Source of the DNA: Actinomycetota bacterium
GTDB taxonomy: Bacteria; Actinomycetota; Acidimicrobiia; Acidimicrobiales; Microtrichaceae
DNA: 44,365 nt
NCBI GenBank assembly: GCA_016870275.1
Contig: VGBZ01000019.1
Span: 1 to 44,365, forward strand
Reading direction: 5' to 3'
Shown: in pieces, positions 15,637 to 25,480 of the stretch
How positions within the stretch are numbered: position 1 is the stretch's first letter
Layout: every line of letters starts with the position of its first letter
Notes under the pieces: model-generated
The model's database searches: none
What the model saw: the letters and a program-made list of their open reading frames with translations, nothing else
What the model was told of the DNA's origin: nothing
Program-made: the position numbers and the translations under genes

Positions 15637-16560
15637 GTGGTCAACTTCGGCTCGGACCTGATCGACCGACTCCGTCATCGGGTCGTCGGCCGGGACGCTG
15701 CGCTCGAGGTGGTGGTCGCCGCACTCGCCGCCGGACGCCACCTACTCGTCGAGGGGCCCCCAGGCACCGGCAAGTCGACGATCCTGCGGGCGATCGCCGA
15801 GGAGACCGGCACCGGGTTCGAGTTCGTCGAGGGCAACGCCGAACTGACGCCGGCCCGCCTCGTCGGGAACTTCGACCCGGCCGCAGTCCTGAACGATGGC
15901 TACGTGCCCGAGGTCTTCACCGACGGCCCGCTGTTGCGGGCACTGCGGTCAGGTTCGCTGCTGTACATCGAGGAGATCAACCGGATCCCCGAGGAGACGT
16001 TGAACGTGCTCATCACCGTCATGAGCGAGGGCGAGGTCCACGTCCCCCGGCTGGGTTCGGTGCAGGCGGCACCGGGGTTCCGTCTGGTGGCGGCCATGAA
16101 CCCGTTCGACGCCGTGGGCACCGCCAGAATCGCCGGAGCCGTGTACGACCGATGCTGCCGACTCGCCGTGGACTACCAGGGGGCTGAAGACGAGGCGACG
16201 ATCGTCGCTGCGGCGGCGCCCGAGGCGACCGAGCGGTTGGGGGAGGACGGTCTCCGCCGAGTGGTGGCACTGGTGCGCTCAACCCGGAACCACCCTGACG
16301 TCCGGACCGGCTCCTCGGTCCGGGGGGCGGTCGACATGACGCTCGTGGCCCAGGAGCTCGCACCACTGCGAGGTTGTGACCCAGCCGACGACCGGGTCAC
16401 GCTCGATGCGGCGTTGGTCGCCCTCTCCGGACGCATCCGGGTCCGGGAGGGGTCGGGTCGCCGGCCGGAGGACGTCGTTGCGGAACTGTGGGAACTGCAA
16501 CGTCGGAACGCCGACTCCAGCGGTTCCGATGCCGCTGCGGATCGCCAGGGAAAAGGCTGA
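15637..16560 (+). CDS. MoxR-family AAA+ ATPase
   Basis: A 307-residue MoxR ATPase starting at GTG 15637, 19 bp after the dehydrogenase stop. Walker A GPPGTGKS occupies residues 40-47 and Walker B LLYIEEIN lies near 108-115, with a MoxR-type helix-2 insert between. AMNPFDAVGTARI contains sensor 1. MoxR ATPases work with VWA partners as chaperones for metal or cofactor loading (CbbQ/CbbO, NorQ/NorD, methanol dehydrogenase maturation). Its VWA partner is the next gene. Placement behind a mycofactocin-dependent dehydrogenase suggests that enzyme as client. Confidence 0.9.
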   Translation: MVNFGSDLIDRLRHRVVGRDAALEVVVAALAAGRHLLVEGPPGTGKSTILRAIAEETGTGFEFVEGNAELTPARLVGNFDPAAVLNDGYVPEVFTDGPLLRALRSGSLLYIEEINRIPEETLNVLITVMSEGEVHVPRLGSVQAAPGFRLVAAMNPFDAVGTARIAGAVYDRCCRLAVDYQGAEDEATIVAAAAPEATERLGEDGLRRVVALVRSTRNHPDVRTGSSVRGAVDMTLVAQELAPLRGCDPADDRVTLDAALVALSGRIRVREGSGRRPEDVVAELWELQRRNADSSGSDAAADRQGKG

Positions 16561-16577
16561 CCCCGCCCCGGAGCGGG

Positions 16578-17513
16578 GTGTCCGACCAAGAGGTCCTCGA
16601 GGGCGGTGCCGCCCGCGACGCAATCAACGAGGCCGGTCGTCGAACCACTGCACGCCGTCACCTCGAGCAACGTGAGCATTTCGAGGAGATCTCACCAGAG
16701 CTCGGCGTCCTCGACGAGTCGGCATTCGATGATCTGCTCGAACGGCAACCCGACGATGCACTCGCCCTGCTCGCCGACCTGACCGGTGCCACCGACGAAC
16801 GGCTCCGCCACCTCGCTCGACGGCTCGCCGGGCGTGTGATGGTCGATGTGGCCCGGACCGGCGGCGCACTGCGGCCCGGGCTGGGCCGCCTGGGATCGTC
16901 ACCGATCGACTGGGCCGAGGGCGACATCGATGTGGACCGGTCGCTCGACGCCCTCACCACCTGGCGACGGGGCGGACCACCCGATCGGGACGGCCTGCAC
17001 GTCGTTCACTGGCACCGGCCGGCAACGTCGGTGTGCCTGCTCGTGGATCGCTCCGGGTCGATGGGCGGCGACCGGCTCGCCACGGCCGCCGTGGCGGCCT
17101 CGTCGGTGCTGTACCGCGTTCCCGATGCGTGTTCGGTGGTGGCCTTCGCCGAGCAGTCGGTCGCCGTGGTGTCCCAACAGGAGTACCGGTCACCCGACGA
17201 CGTGGTCGTGGATCTGCTCCGGTTGCGTGGATTCGGGGTCACCAACCTCGATCTGGCCCTGCGTACCGCCGGAGCGCAGCTCGACCGAGCTCCTGCCGGA
17301 CGGCGGATCACCGTCCTCCTCTCGGACTGTCGGGCGACCACCGGAGTGGATCCGACCGGGGCCGCGTTACGACTCGACGAGCTCGTCGTCATTGCACCCG
17401 CTGGTGACAGTGCCGATGCCGAGAGCTTCGCCGAGTCCGTCGGCGCTCGCTGGGCCACGGTCGACGGGCCGATGTCGGTCCCCGACGCCTTCGCCGACGT
17501 GCTCGGCCGCTGA
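16578..17513 (+). CDS. VWA-domain protein, MoxR partner
   Basis: A 311-residue protein beginning at GTG 16578, preceded by GGAG with a 4-base spacer and placed 18 bp after the MoxR stop. The N-terminal half (1-145) is helical and charged. The C-terminal VWA domain has the MIDAS motif DRSGS at 157-161, a later threonine (GFGVTNLDLAL) and an aspartate in LLSDCRATTG. CoxE/CbbO-like VWA proteins of this layout bind a MoxR ATPase and the client enzyme. It forms an operon with the dehydrogenase and MoxR genes. Confidence 0.85.
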   Translation: MSDQEVLEGGAARDAINEAGRRTTARRHLEQREHFEEISPELGVLDESAFDDLLERQPDDALALLADLTGATDERLRHLARRLAGRVMVDVARTGGALRPGLGRLGSSPIDWAEGDIDVDRSLDALTTWRRGGPPDRDGLHVVHWHRPATSVCLLVDRSGSMGGDRLATAAVAASSVLYRVPDACSVVAFAEQSVAVVSQQEYRSPDDVVVDLLRLRGFGVTNLDLALRTAGAQLDRAPAGRRITVLLSDCRATTGVDPTGAALRLDELVVIAPAGDSADAESFAESVGARWATVDGPMSVPDAFADVLGR

Positions 17514-17534
17514 GTTCCGCCACCCCACCGGACC

Positions 17535-17592
17535 CCCTGCTTTGTGGTGCGAGCGACATGCATATGCATGTCGCTCGCACCACAAAGCAGGG
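17535..17592. repeat. perfect 58-bp palindrome between convergent genes
   Basis: Arms of 29 bases (ccctgctttgtggtgcgagc... read inward to gacatgcat) meet at the centre atgcat|atgcat with no mismatch and no spacer. It lies 21 bp after the VWA stop and 28 bp before the end of the acetoacetyl-CoA synthetase gene. A bidirectional terminator is the conservative reading: RNA could pair with a small loop formed by opening the central AT-rich bases. A G-rich tract follows at 17593-17640. The lack of any spacer is unusual for a terminator. Confidence 0.9.
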
Positions 17593-17620
17593 AACGGGGA
17601 CGGGGCGGGGCGGGGCGGGG

Positions 17621-19666
<2,046 letters not shown>

Positions 19667-19721
19667 GCTCAGGCTCTAGCACACCTGCAACGACCCGCAC
19701 GGTGGGATCTACGATCGCAAG

Positions 19722-20189
19722 GTGCCGGTCCGACGACTCAACCACGCCGTCCTCTACGTGCGCGACGCCCACCGGTCGGCGGCGTTCTACAGCGAGGCGC
19801 TGGGAATGGAGGTCCTCACCGACCTGGGCCGCGCAGTGTTCCTCACGCTGCCCGCCGGCGACGCCCATCACGACCTCGGGCTCTTCGAAGTCGGCGGCGA
19901 CGGGCCGGCGGCGGGATCGGGACCGGGCCTCTACCACCTGGCTTGGGAGGTCGAGCGGTTCGAGGACCTGGTGGACCGCCGAACCCGGCTCCTCGACCTC
20001 GGTGCGCTCACCGGGGAGTCGGACCACGGAGCGACGCTCAGTCTCTACGCCGTCGATCCCGACGGGATCGAGTTCGAGGTCTGCTGGCAGCTCCCCGAGG
20101 AGGCGTGGGCCGGTGTCGAGAACCAGGCCGTGACCCGTCGGCTCGACTGGGCGGCTGCCGCCGACCGCTGGGCGGACCACCCCGGCTGA
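19722..20189 (+). CDS. VOC-family (glyoxalase/extradiol dioxygenase-like) protein
   Basis: A 155-residue single VOC-domain protein starting at GTG 19722. Residues LNHAVLYVRDAHRSAAFYSEALGMEV and later GLYHLAWEV and YAVDPDGIEFEVCW show the paired beta-alpha-beta-beta-beta modules. The histidine at the N-terminal module, the histidine in YHLAWEV and the glutamate in IEFEV could be metal ligands. The substrate is not predictable. Confidence 0.85.
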   Translation: MPVRRLNHAVLYVRDAHRSAAFYSEALGMEVLTDLGRAVFLTLPAGDAHHDLGLFEVGGDGPAAGSGPGLYHLAWEVERFEDLVDRRTRLLDLGALTGESDHGATLSLYAVDPDGIEFEVCWQLPEEAWAGVENQAVTRRLDWAAAADRWADHPG

Positions 20190-20262
20190 GGCACCCGACG
20201 AACACGGTCGCTCGGCGACCTCGGGTCGGCCGCACCGGTTCGACATCCTCCGGACGGACGGG

Positions 20263-21645
20263 TCAGCGGGCGAGGATGTCCGGGCCGGCGTCGCGCCGAC
20301 GGGGTGCGACGAGTCGGGCGGCGAGCAGTGTCGTGAGGGGCACCGACGCCACCAGGCCGATCGAGCCCACGAGCGTGCGGACCAGTTCGGTGGCGACCAC
20401 CTCAGACGTGAGCACCCGGGATAGCGGGCGGTCGTACTCGATGAACAACACTAGGAGCGGCAGCGACGCACCGGCGTAGGCGAGCGCCAAGGTGTTGACC
20501 GTCGATGCGATGTGGTCCCGGCCGATACGGGAACCGGCCCGATAGAGAGCAGCGAACCCCATGGTCGGATCGGCCCGACGCAGCTCCGCCACTGCCGACG
20601 CCTGCGTGACGGTCATGTCGTCGAGCGCTCCGAGGGCACCGAGGATGATCCCGGCGAGCAGGAGCCCGCCGAACTCGAGGTCTCCGCCGAAGGCGCGGAT
20701 GTACTGCGCCTCCTCGGACAGTCCCGACAACACGGTGAGCTCGGTGAAGACCCACGACAGCACGCCGACCAGGACCAGCGACGCCAGGGTGCCGAGCAGC
20801 GCCACGGTCGTGAGCGGCGAGAAGCCATGGGCGAGGTAGAGGGCGAGGTACGCCACGAGTGACGCCGCAGCGATGGCCACGGGGACCGGCGGTTCGCCCC
20901 CGACGAGCGCCGGCAGCACGAACACCACGATCACCCCGATGCTGGCGACGAGCCCGGCCAGCGCAGCGAAACCGCGGAGTCCACCCTGAACGACGACCAG
21001 GACGGCGAAGGCGATCGCCAGTGCCACGAGCGGCCACCGCCGTTCCCGCTCGAAGGACTGTGCGTACTGGTACTCGGGGAGAGCGTCCTCGAGGTACGGG
21101 ACCACGAGTTGGTCACCGACCTCCACCTCGGGATACGGGGCCCAGTCGAACAGTTCGACGGTTCGTTCCTCGCCGGCATCGGGTCCTTGTTCGAGGAGGA
21201 AGGTGACGGTCAGGCACACCGCTGGTTCGGACGACGACCCAGCGACGGGCGACGTCGTCTTCGTGGCCCCGCCGCTCTCGCCCGACGACCCTGGGTCGAC
21301 GGTGGACGGTGCTGTTCCCGGGCAGTCGAAGGGATCAACGGCGGTGACCGTGGCGTCGAAGTAACCGTCGGCCACCCCGAGCGAACCGGGATCGGCGCGG
21401 CGATCGCTGTGAGGCCACCAGAACGCCACCCCGACGAGGGTAACGACGAACAACCCGGCGCCGATCAGGTTCAAGCGGCGCCGGAGCGACTGGTCGAAGC
21501 TCGACGAGAGGTCTCGCAGGTCGTGGGAGTGGCCGGCGGATGCCGCGGCGACGTGCTCGTGGCGATGAGCTGGGTGGCCGTCGTCGGGATCCGGATCAGT
21601 TCCGGTTCGGCGCTCCGACCACCCCGGTTCGGGGTCGTCCTCCAT
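20263..21645 (-). CDS. YibE/F-family membrane protein
   Basis: A 460-residue protein with a histidine/aspartate-rich cytosolic N terminus (HPAHRHEHVAAASAGHSHD), one early membrane helix near residue 65, an extracytoplasmic domain, and then a block of about seven helices typical of YibE/F (LAHGFSPLTTVALLGTLASL, GALGALDDMTVTQASAV). The function of the family is unknown. The start is ATG 21645 after a GTG at 21648; it overlaps the end of the esterase gene by 50 bp. The long overlap and weak ribosome-binding site leave the exact start uncertain. Confidence 0.88.
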   Translation of the reverse strand: MEDDPEPGWSERRTGTDPDPDDGHPAHRHEHVAAASAGHSHDLRDLSSSFDQSLRRRLNLIGAGLFVVTLVGVAFWWPHSDRRADPGSLGVADGYFDATVTAVDPFDCPGTAPSTVDPGSSGESGGATKTTSPVAGSSSEPAVCLTVTFLLEQGPDAGEERTVELFDWAPYPEVEVGDQLVVPYLEDALPEYQYAQSFERERRWPLVALAIAFAVLVVVQGGLRGFAALAGLVASIGVIVVFVLPALVGGEPPVPVAIAAASLVAYLALYLAHGFSPLTTVALLGTLASLVLVGVLSWVFTELTVLSGLSEEAQYIRAFGGDLEFGGLLLAGIILGALGALDDMTVTQASAVAELRRADPTMGFAALYRAGSRIGRDHIASTVNTLALAYAGASLPLLVLFIEYDRPLSRVLTSEVVATELVRTLVGSIGLVASVPLTTLLAARLVAPRRRDAGPDILAR

Positions 21646-22954
21646 CACCGGTCATTGTGGGCTCATGACTGGTCGCTGGGGACGGATCCCCCGACTCGGT
21701 CGGTTCGGGACCGTCGGAATGGCTGAGTTCCCGACCGGCGAGGGCCACGTCGTGGGTCCAAGTCAGGAACCGTTCCACGTACTCGACGGTCTGCACCGCT
21801 CGGACGCTCGGGAAGATCTCAAATGCGTGCTGGGCACCGTGGAGCTCGACGTAGACGACCGGGTTGGTCGACGCCCGTGACAACTCACTGGCGAAGCGTC
21901 GCGCTCCCCCGACCGGAACGAGCACGTCGGAGTCTCCGTGCAGGAGCATCATCGGCGGCGCATCACCGTGGATCCGGTCGATCGGTGAGTAGGACGCCCA
22001 GCCCTCCGGATCCTGCTCGGGATGGCTCCCCATCACCACCTGCTCGATGAACCGCAGGAACGTGTCGACCTGATCCTGTCCTCGATCGAACAGGTCGTAG
22101 ACGCCGTAGAACGGCACAGCGGCCTGCACCGAGGTGTCGGCGTCGGCGAACCCCGGCTGGAACTCGGGGTCGTTCTCCGTCAGCGCCATGAGCGCACACA
22201 GGTGACCTCCGGCCGACCCTCCGGTGACGGCAATGAACTCCGGGTCGACCCCGAACTCGTCGGCGTGCTCGCGGACCCACGCCAACGCTGCCTTGCAGTC
22301 GACGAGGTGGGACGGGAACTTGGCATTGGGACTGAGCCGGTACTGGATGTTGAACCCGACCCAGCCGAGCGACGCCAGATGGTTCAACAGCGGGACACCC
22401 TGTTCGTCCTTGGATCCGACCACCCATGCGCCGCCGTGGATCTGGATGATCGCCGGGCGTCGCTGGCCCGACGACGGCGGATCGAGCGGCTCGTAGACAT
22501 CCAGCTTCAGGCGATGTCCGTCGACCTCCCGGTAGACGAGCCCACGGACCTTCCTCCGCCGCTTGCGTCCGTTGAGCACGGGCAGCACTGCACCCCTCCG
22601 GTCGCATGGCGGTCGGGCGTCGAGGAACGATGCCGGCACCACGCCGCTGAGGGCGCCGCGGAGTTGCTCGCCTGCACGGGCACCGTCGAGCACCTCACGC
22701 AGGAGGATCCCCGCCGCCGCTCCGGTGAGCCCCACACCCACAGCATCAGCGACCCCCAGCCGTCTCCGGCGACCGAACAGATCGGCCACGGTCCTGATCC
22801 CCCACCACCCGAGCCACACCGGCGCCGCCTCCGTGGCCAGCCACGAAGCGAAGAACGATGGGACCGTCAGGAGTCGATTGCGATGGACCGGGTAGCGGGC
22901 GTTGAGTGCGACGACGATCCGCACGAGTCCCTGACGAAGTAGGGGTGACACCAC
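21596..22954 (-). CDS. alpha/beta-hydrolase, hormone-sensitive-lipase type esterase
   Basis: About 452 residues from the GTG pair at 22954/22951; a longer frame to 23122 would overlap the divergent WS/DGAT gene and is not preferred. The first 130 residues include hydrophobic helices, suggesting membrane attachment. The hydrolase part carries the oxyanion motif HGGAW, the nucleophile elbow GGSAGG, the aspartate in HGDSDVLVP and the histidine in GAQHAFE. The neighbouring WS/DGAT suggests a role in neutral lipid or wax ester turnover (inference). Confidence 0.85.
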   Translation of the reverse strand: MVSPLLRQGLVRIVVALNARYPVHRNRLLTVPSFFASWLATEAAPVWLGWWGIRTVADLFGRRRRLGVADAVGVGLTGAAAGILLREVLDGARAGEQLRGALSGVVPASFLDARPPCDRRGAVLPVLNGRKRRRKVRGLVYREVDGHRLKLDVYEPLDPPSSGQRRPAIIQIHGGAWVVGSKDEQGVPLLNHLASLGWVGFNIQYRLSPNAKFPSHLVDCKAALAWVREHADEFGVDPEFIAVTGGSAGGHLCALMALTENDPEFQPGFADADTSVQAAVPFYGVYDLFDRGQDQVDTFLRFIEQVVMGSHPEQDPEGWASYSPIDRIHGDAPPMMLLHGDSDVLVPVGGARRFASELSRASTNPVVYVELHGAQHAFEIFPSVRAVQTVEYVERFLTWTHDVALAGRELSHSDGPEPTESGDPSPATSHEPTMTGDGGRPRTGVVGAPNRN

Positions 22955-23093
22955 CGAGGACCCTAGTTCCGGTTCACGGGCACGGTGCCGGTCGGATGCG
23001 GCAGACTGCGCACGTGCGGGTCGCTGGGCCCGAGCAAGGGAGCCACTCACGACGGGTGCAGTGGCCGATCGACTCCAGTAGCGGAGCAGCAGC

Positions 23094-24572
23094 ATGGAAC
23101 GACTGTCGGGAATGGACGCCACCTTCCTCTACCTCGAGACTCCGGCAGGTCACATGCACGTGGCCATGGTCGGCATCTTCGATGCGAACACCATGCCCGG
23201 CGGCTACTCGTTCCAGCGGATCAAGGACACCATCCGCGAGCGACTCCCGCTGGTGCCGCCGTTCAGACGGCGACTCGTGCGGGTGCCGTTCGATCTGCAC
23301 CACCCCGTATGGATCGAGGACCCGCACTTCAACCTCGACTACCACGTCCGACGAATCGGCTGTCCCTCGCCGGGAGGCCGGCGTGAACTCGCCGAGGTCG
23401 CCGGACAGATCGTGTCGATACCGCTCGATCGGAACCGTCCGTTGTGGGAGATGTGGATCGTCGAAGGCCTCAAACAGAATCGGATCGGGTTCGTCTGCAA
23501 GGTCCACCACGCTGCGATCGACGGAGCCGCCGGCGCCGAGATCATGACCGAGCTGTTCGATCTGTCACCCGAGGGTCGGGACCTCGCACACGAGCCGGTC
23601 CTTCCCGATCACGTGCCGAGCGACCTCGAACTCGTCTCGTATGCAGCAGCGTCCAAGCTCCGTCTCGCCAGCGATGCGTTCGGACTGCTCGGCCGGACGG
23701 CCCGCTCGATCGCCCGGCTGCTCGGCAACATCCGGAATCCAGCCATGGGCCATGGCGCAGTGCCGCTGACCGCCCCCCACACCCCGTTCAACCAGGCGAT
23801 CGGACCGCATCGGACCGTGGCGTTCGCCCGGGTTCCGCTCGACACGGTCAAGCAGGTCAAGACCGCTCTCGACGTGAAGGTCAACGACGTCGTGCTGGCG
23901 ATATGCACCGGTACGCTCCGCCGCTACCTCCAACGCCACGATGCACTCCCTGACAGCCCGCTCGTGGCGGTCGTCCCCGTGTCGGTGCGGACCGACGCCG
24001 AGACCGGTGCCGGCGGCAACAAGGTCTCGGCCATGTTCACGGCGCTCCCAGTCAACCTTGACGACGTTGCCGAGCGGGTCGACGCCATCATTGCGAGCAC
24101 GCAGGGCGCCAAGGAGGATCACAACGCCATCGGAGCCACCATGTTGACCGAGTGGGCCGAGTGGGCCGCCCCCCGGACCTTCGGCCGGGCCGCCCGCCTC
24201 TACTCCTCCATGGGCCTCGCCAGTCAGCACCGTCCGATCCACAACCTGGTGATCTCGAACGTCCCCGGACCTCCGTTCCCGCTCTACTTCGCCGGTGCAG
24301 AGATGGTCGCCACCTATCCGATGGGCCCGATCATGGACGGAGCCGGACTCAACATCACGGTCCTCAGCTACCGCGACCACGTCGACATCGGCTTCCTCGC
24401 AGATGAGGAGCTCGTCGCTGACATATGGGACCTCGCCGCCGACGTCGAACCGGCATTCGGTGAAATCGTCGAGCTCGCCGGGAGAATCGACCCGACCCTC
24501 ACCAAGCGACCGGCGCCGGTCACGCCGACCTCGACCCGAGCTCGCGCCGAAGCCGGGCCTGCGCCGGCCTGA
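23094..24572 (+). CDS. wax ester synthase/acyl-CoA:diacylglycerol acyltransferase (WS/DGAT)
   Basis: A 492-residue WS/DGAT enzyme that makes triacylglycerol or wax esters at the membrane. The catalytic motif HHAAIDG is at 138-144; the N terminus MERLSGMDATFLYLET, the PLWEMWIVEG block and the C-terminal NLVISNVPGPPFPLYFAGA are typical. The length is normal. A GNAT gene follows 18 bp downstream. Storage lipid formation is widespread in actinobacteria. Confidence 0.94.
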   Translation: MERLSGMDATFLYLETPAGHMHVAMVGIFDANTMPGGYSFQRIKDTIRERLPLVPPFRRRLVRVPFDLHHPVWIEDPHFNLDYHVRRIGCPSPGGRRELAEVAGQIVSIPLDRNRPLWEMWIVEGLKQNRIGFVCKVHHAAIDGAAGAEIMTELFDLSPEGRDLAHEPVLPDHVPSDLELVSYAAASKLRLASDAFGLLGRTARSIARLLGNIRNPAMGHGAVPLTAPHTPFNQAIGPHRTVAFARVPLDTVKQVKTALDVKVNDVVLAICTGTLRRYLQRHDALPDSPLVAVVPVSVRTDAETGAGGNKVSAMFTALPVNLDDVAERVDAIIASTQGAKEDHNAIGATMLTEWAEWAAPRTFGRAARLYSSMGLASQHRPIHNLVISNVPGPPFPLYFAGAEMVATYPMGPIMDGAGLNITVLSYRDHVDIGFLADEELVADIWDLAADVEPAFGEIVELAGRIDPTLTKRPAPVTPTSTRARAEAGPAPA

Positions 24573-24590
24573 GGTCGGTTACCGCTGACC

Positions 24591-25001
24591 ATGATCGAGG
24601 TCGTCGCCCGCACCCCGACCGCCGAGGAGTACCGGTCTATTCGTGAGGCTGTTGGATGGAAGGTCCCTCGCCCCGACGACTGCGACAGGGCCCTTGGTTC
24701 CACCATCGATGCTGCGGTCGCCGAGCGTGGTGGCGAGGCCGTCGGCATGGGGCGAACCGTCGGAGACGGGGTCTTCTACTCGTTCGTCGTGGATCTTGTC
24801 GTCCGCCCTGAACACCAGGGTCTTGGATTGGGAAGTCGGCTGCTCGCCGTTCTCGTACAGGCAGCTGCGCTGCGCTCGACCACCGGCCTGCTCCAACTTG
24901 TTGCCGAGGGCCATCTGGGGCGGTTCTACGAACGGAACGGGTTCTCCCGGGACAGCTTCGGTCTCTACTCCATGCGCCTGAGGCCGGCCTTCGCTGGCTG
25001 A
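24591..25001 (+). CDS. GNAT-family N-acetyltransferase
   Basis: A 136-residue single-domain GNAT protein. The acetyl-CoA-binding pattern VVRPEHQGLGLGSRLL is central, and the end FYERNGFSRDSFGLYSMRL is the usual C-terminal motif. It lies 18 bp after the WS/DGAT gene and probably shares its transcript. The acceptor is unknown. Confidence 0.88.
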   Translation: MIEVVARTPTAEEYRSIREAVGWKVPRPDDCDRALGSTIDAAVAERGGEAVGMGRTVGDGVFYSFVVDLVVRPEHQGLGLGSRLLAVLVQAAALRSTTGLLQLVAEGHLGRFYERNGFSRDSFGLYSMRLRPAFAG

Positions 25002-25043
25002 ACGCCTTCCGAGACAGATGCTGGCGCGAGCACTGGACCCTCG

Positions 25044-25367
25044 TCATGTTCGTAAGCGGAGGTTGCTTCTGACGAATCCCTTGGCACCTTGGGACCCGTG
25101 GCGTATCCGACTGTGCCTGAGTCGCGCGGGGCGCTTTTGCGGAAGCGCCCCCACCACACTCGCTGACGCCGTGGGTGCTGGATCCCACATTCGGTGACCG
25201 AAGCGCTTCCGCCGAAGCGCCAACATGGTCGTGTGTCGCAGGGTGAGCGTCGCCACCGACATCACGAGAACGACCGTCGGCGCAGTGATGCCGTTCCAGT
25301 CACCGACGCGGAGATGGGCCGCCACTGCGATCAGGAAGTAGATCACCGCCCCTGACGCCGCAGCGAT
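25044..25367 (-). pseudogene. remnant of a DoxX-like membrane protein (C-terminal part only)
   Basis: On the minus strand the frame reads RIAAASGAVIYFLIAVAAHLR, then a further hydrophobic helix (VVLVMSVATLTL). The segment ending xYFxxAxxAHLRxGD is the last part of DoxX-like small membrane proteins. The frame is closed by TGA about seven codons before this block, so the first helices are missing. After the second helix the sequence turns into arginine-rich, unlikely protein. I read it as a decayed gene, though a short expressed membrane peptide from GTG 25346 cannot be excluded. Confidence 0.5.
25128..25151. terminator. stem-loop, possible terminator
   Basis: GGGGCGCTT and AAGCGCCCC pair perfectly around the six-base loop ttgcgg, 126 bp after the GNAT stop. 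No T tract follows on either strand, so termination is uncertain. Confidence 0.35.
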
Positions 25368-25480
25368 CCTTCATCGTCTGCGGCGACTAGGGACAGACCC
25401 AGTGAGGTCGGTTCCCGCTGGCGCGGGGCCGGTACGGACACAGTCGGGCGCGCCGAGCACAGGTGCTCTAGTTTTCCGGT

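Larger units (their letters stand above)
25002..25480. other. 479-bp gap without an intact gene
   Basis: It holds the DoxX-like remnant, a 9-bp stem-loop at 25128-25151 and a 10-bp inverted repeat (gcggaagcgc at 25139-25148 and gcgcttccgc at 25203-25212). Composition is slightly more AT-rich than the neighbouring genes. I see no RNA gene. Confidence 0.6.

Noticed and set aside
20206-20220. Small hairpin (ggtcgc-tcg-gcgacc) between the VOC and YibE/F genes as terminator
   Set aside because: Only six base pairs with no T tract; such hairpins are frequent by chance at this GC content.
22955-23122. Longer start for the esterase
   Set aside because: It would overlap the start and promoter of the divergent WS/DGAT gene and adds only low-complexity sequence.
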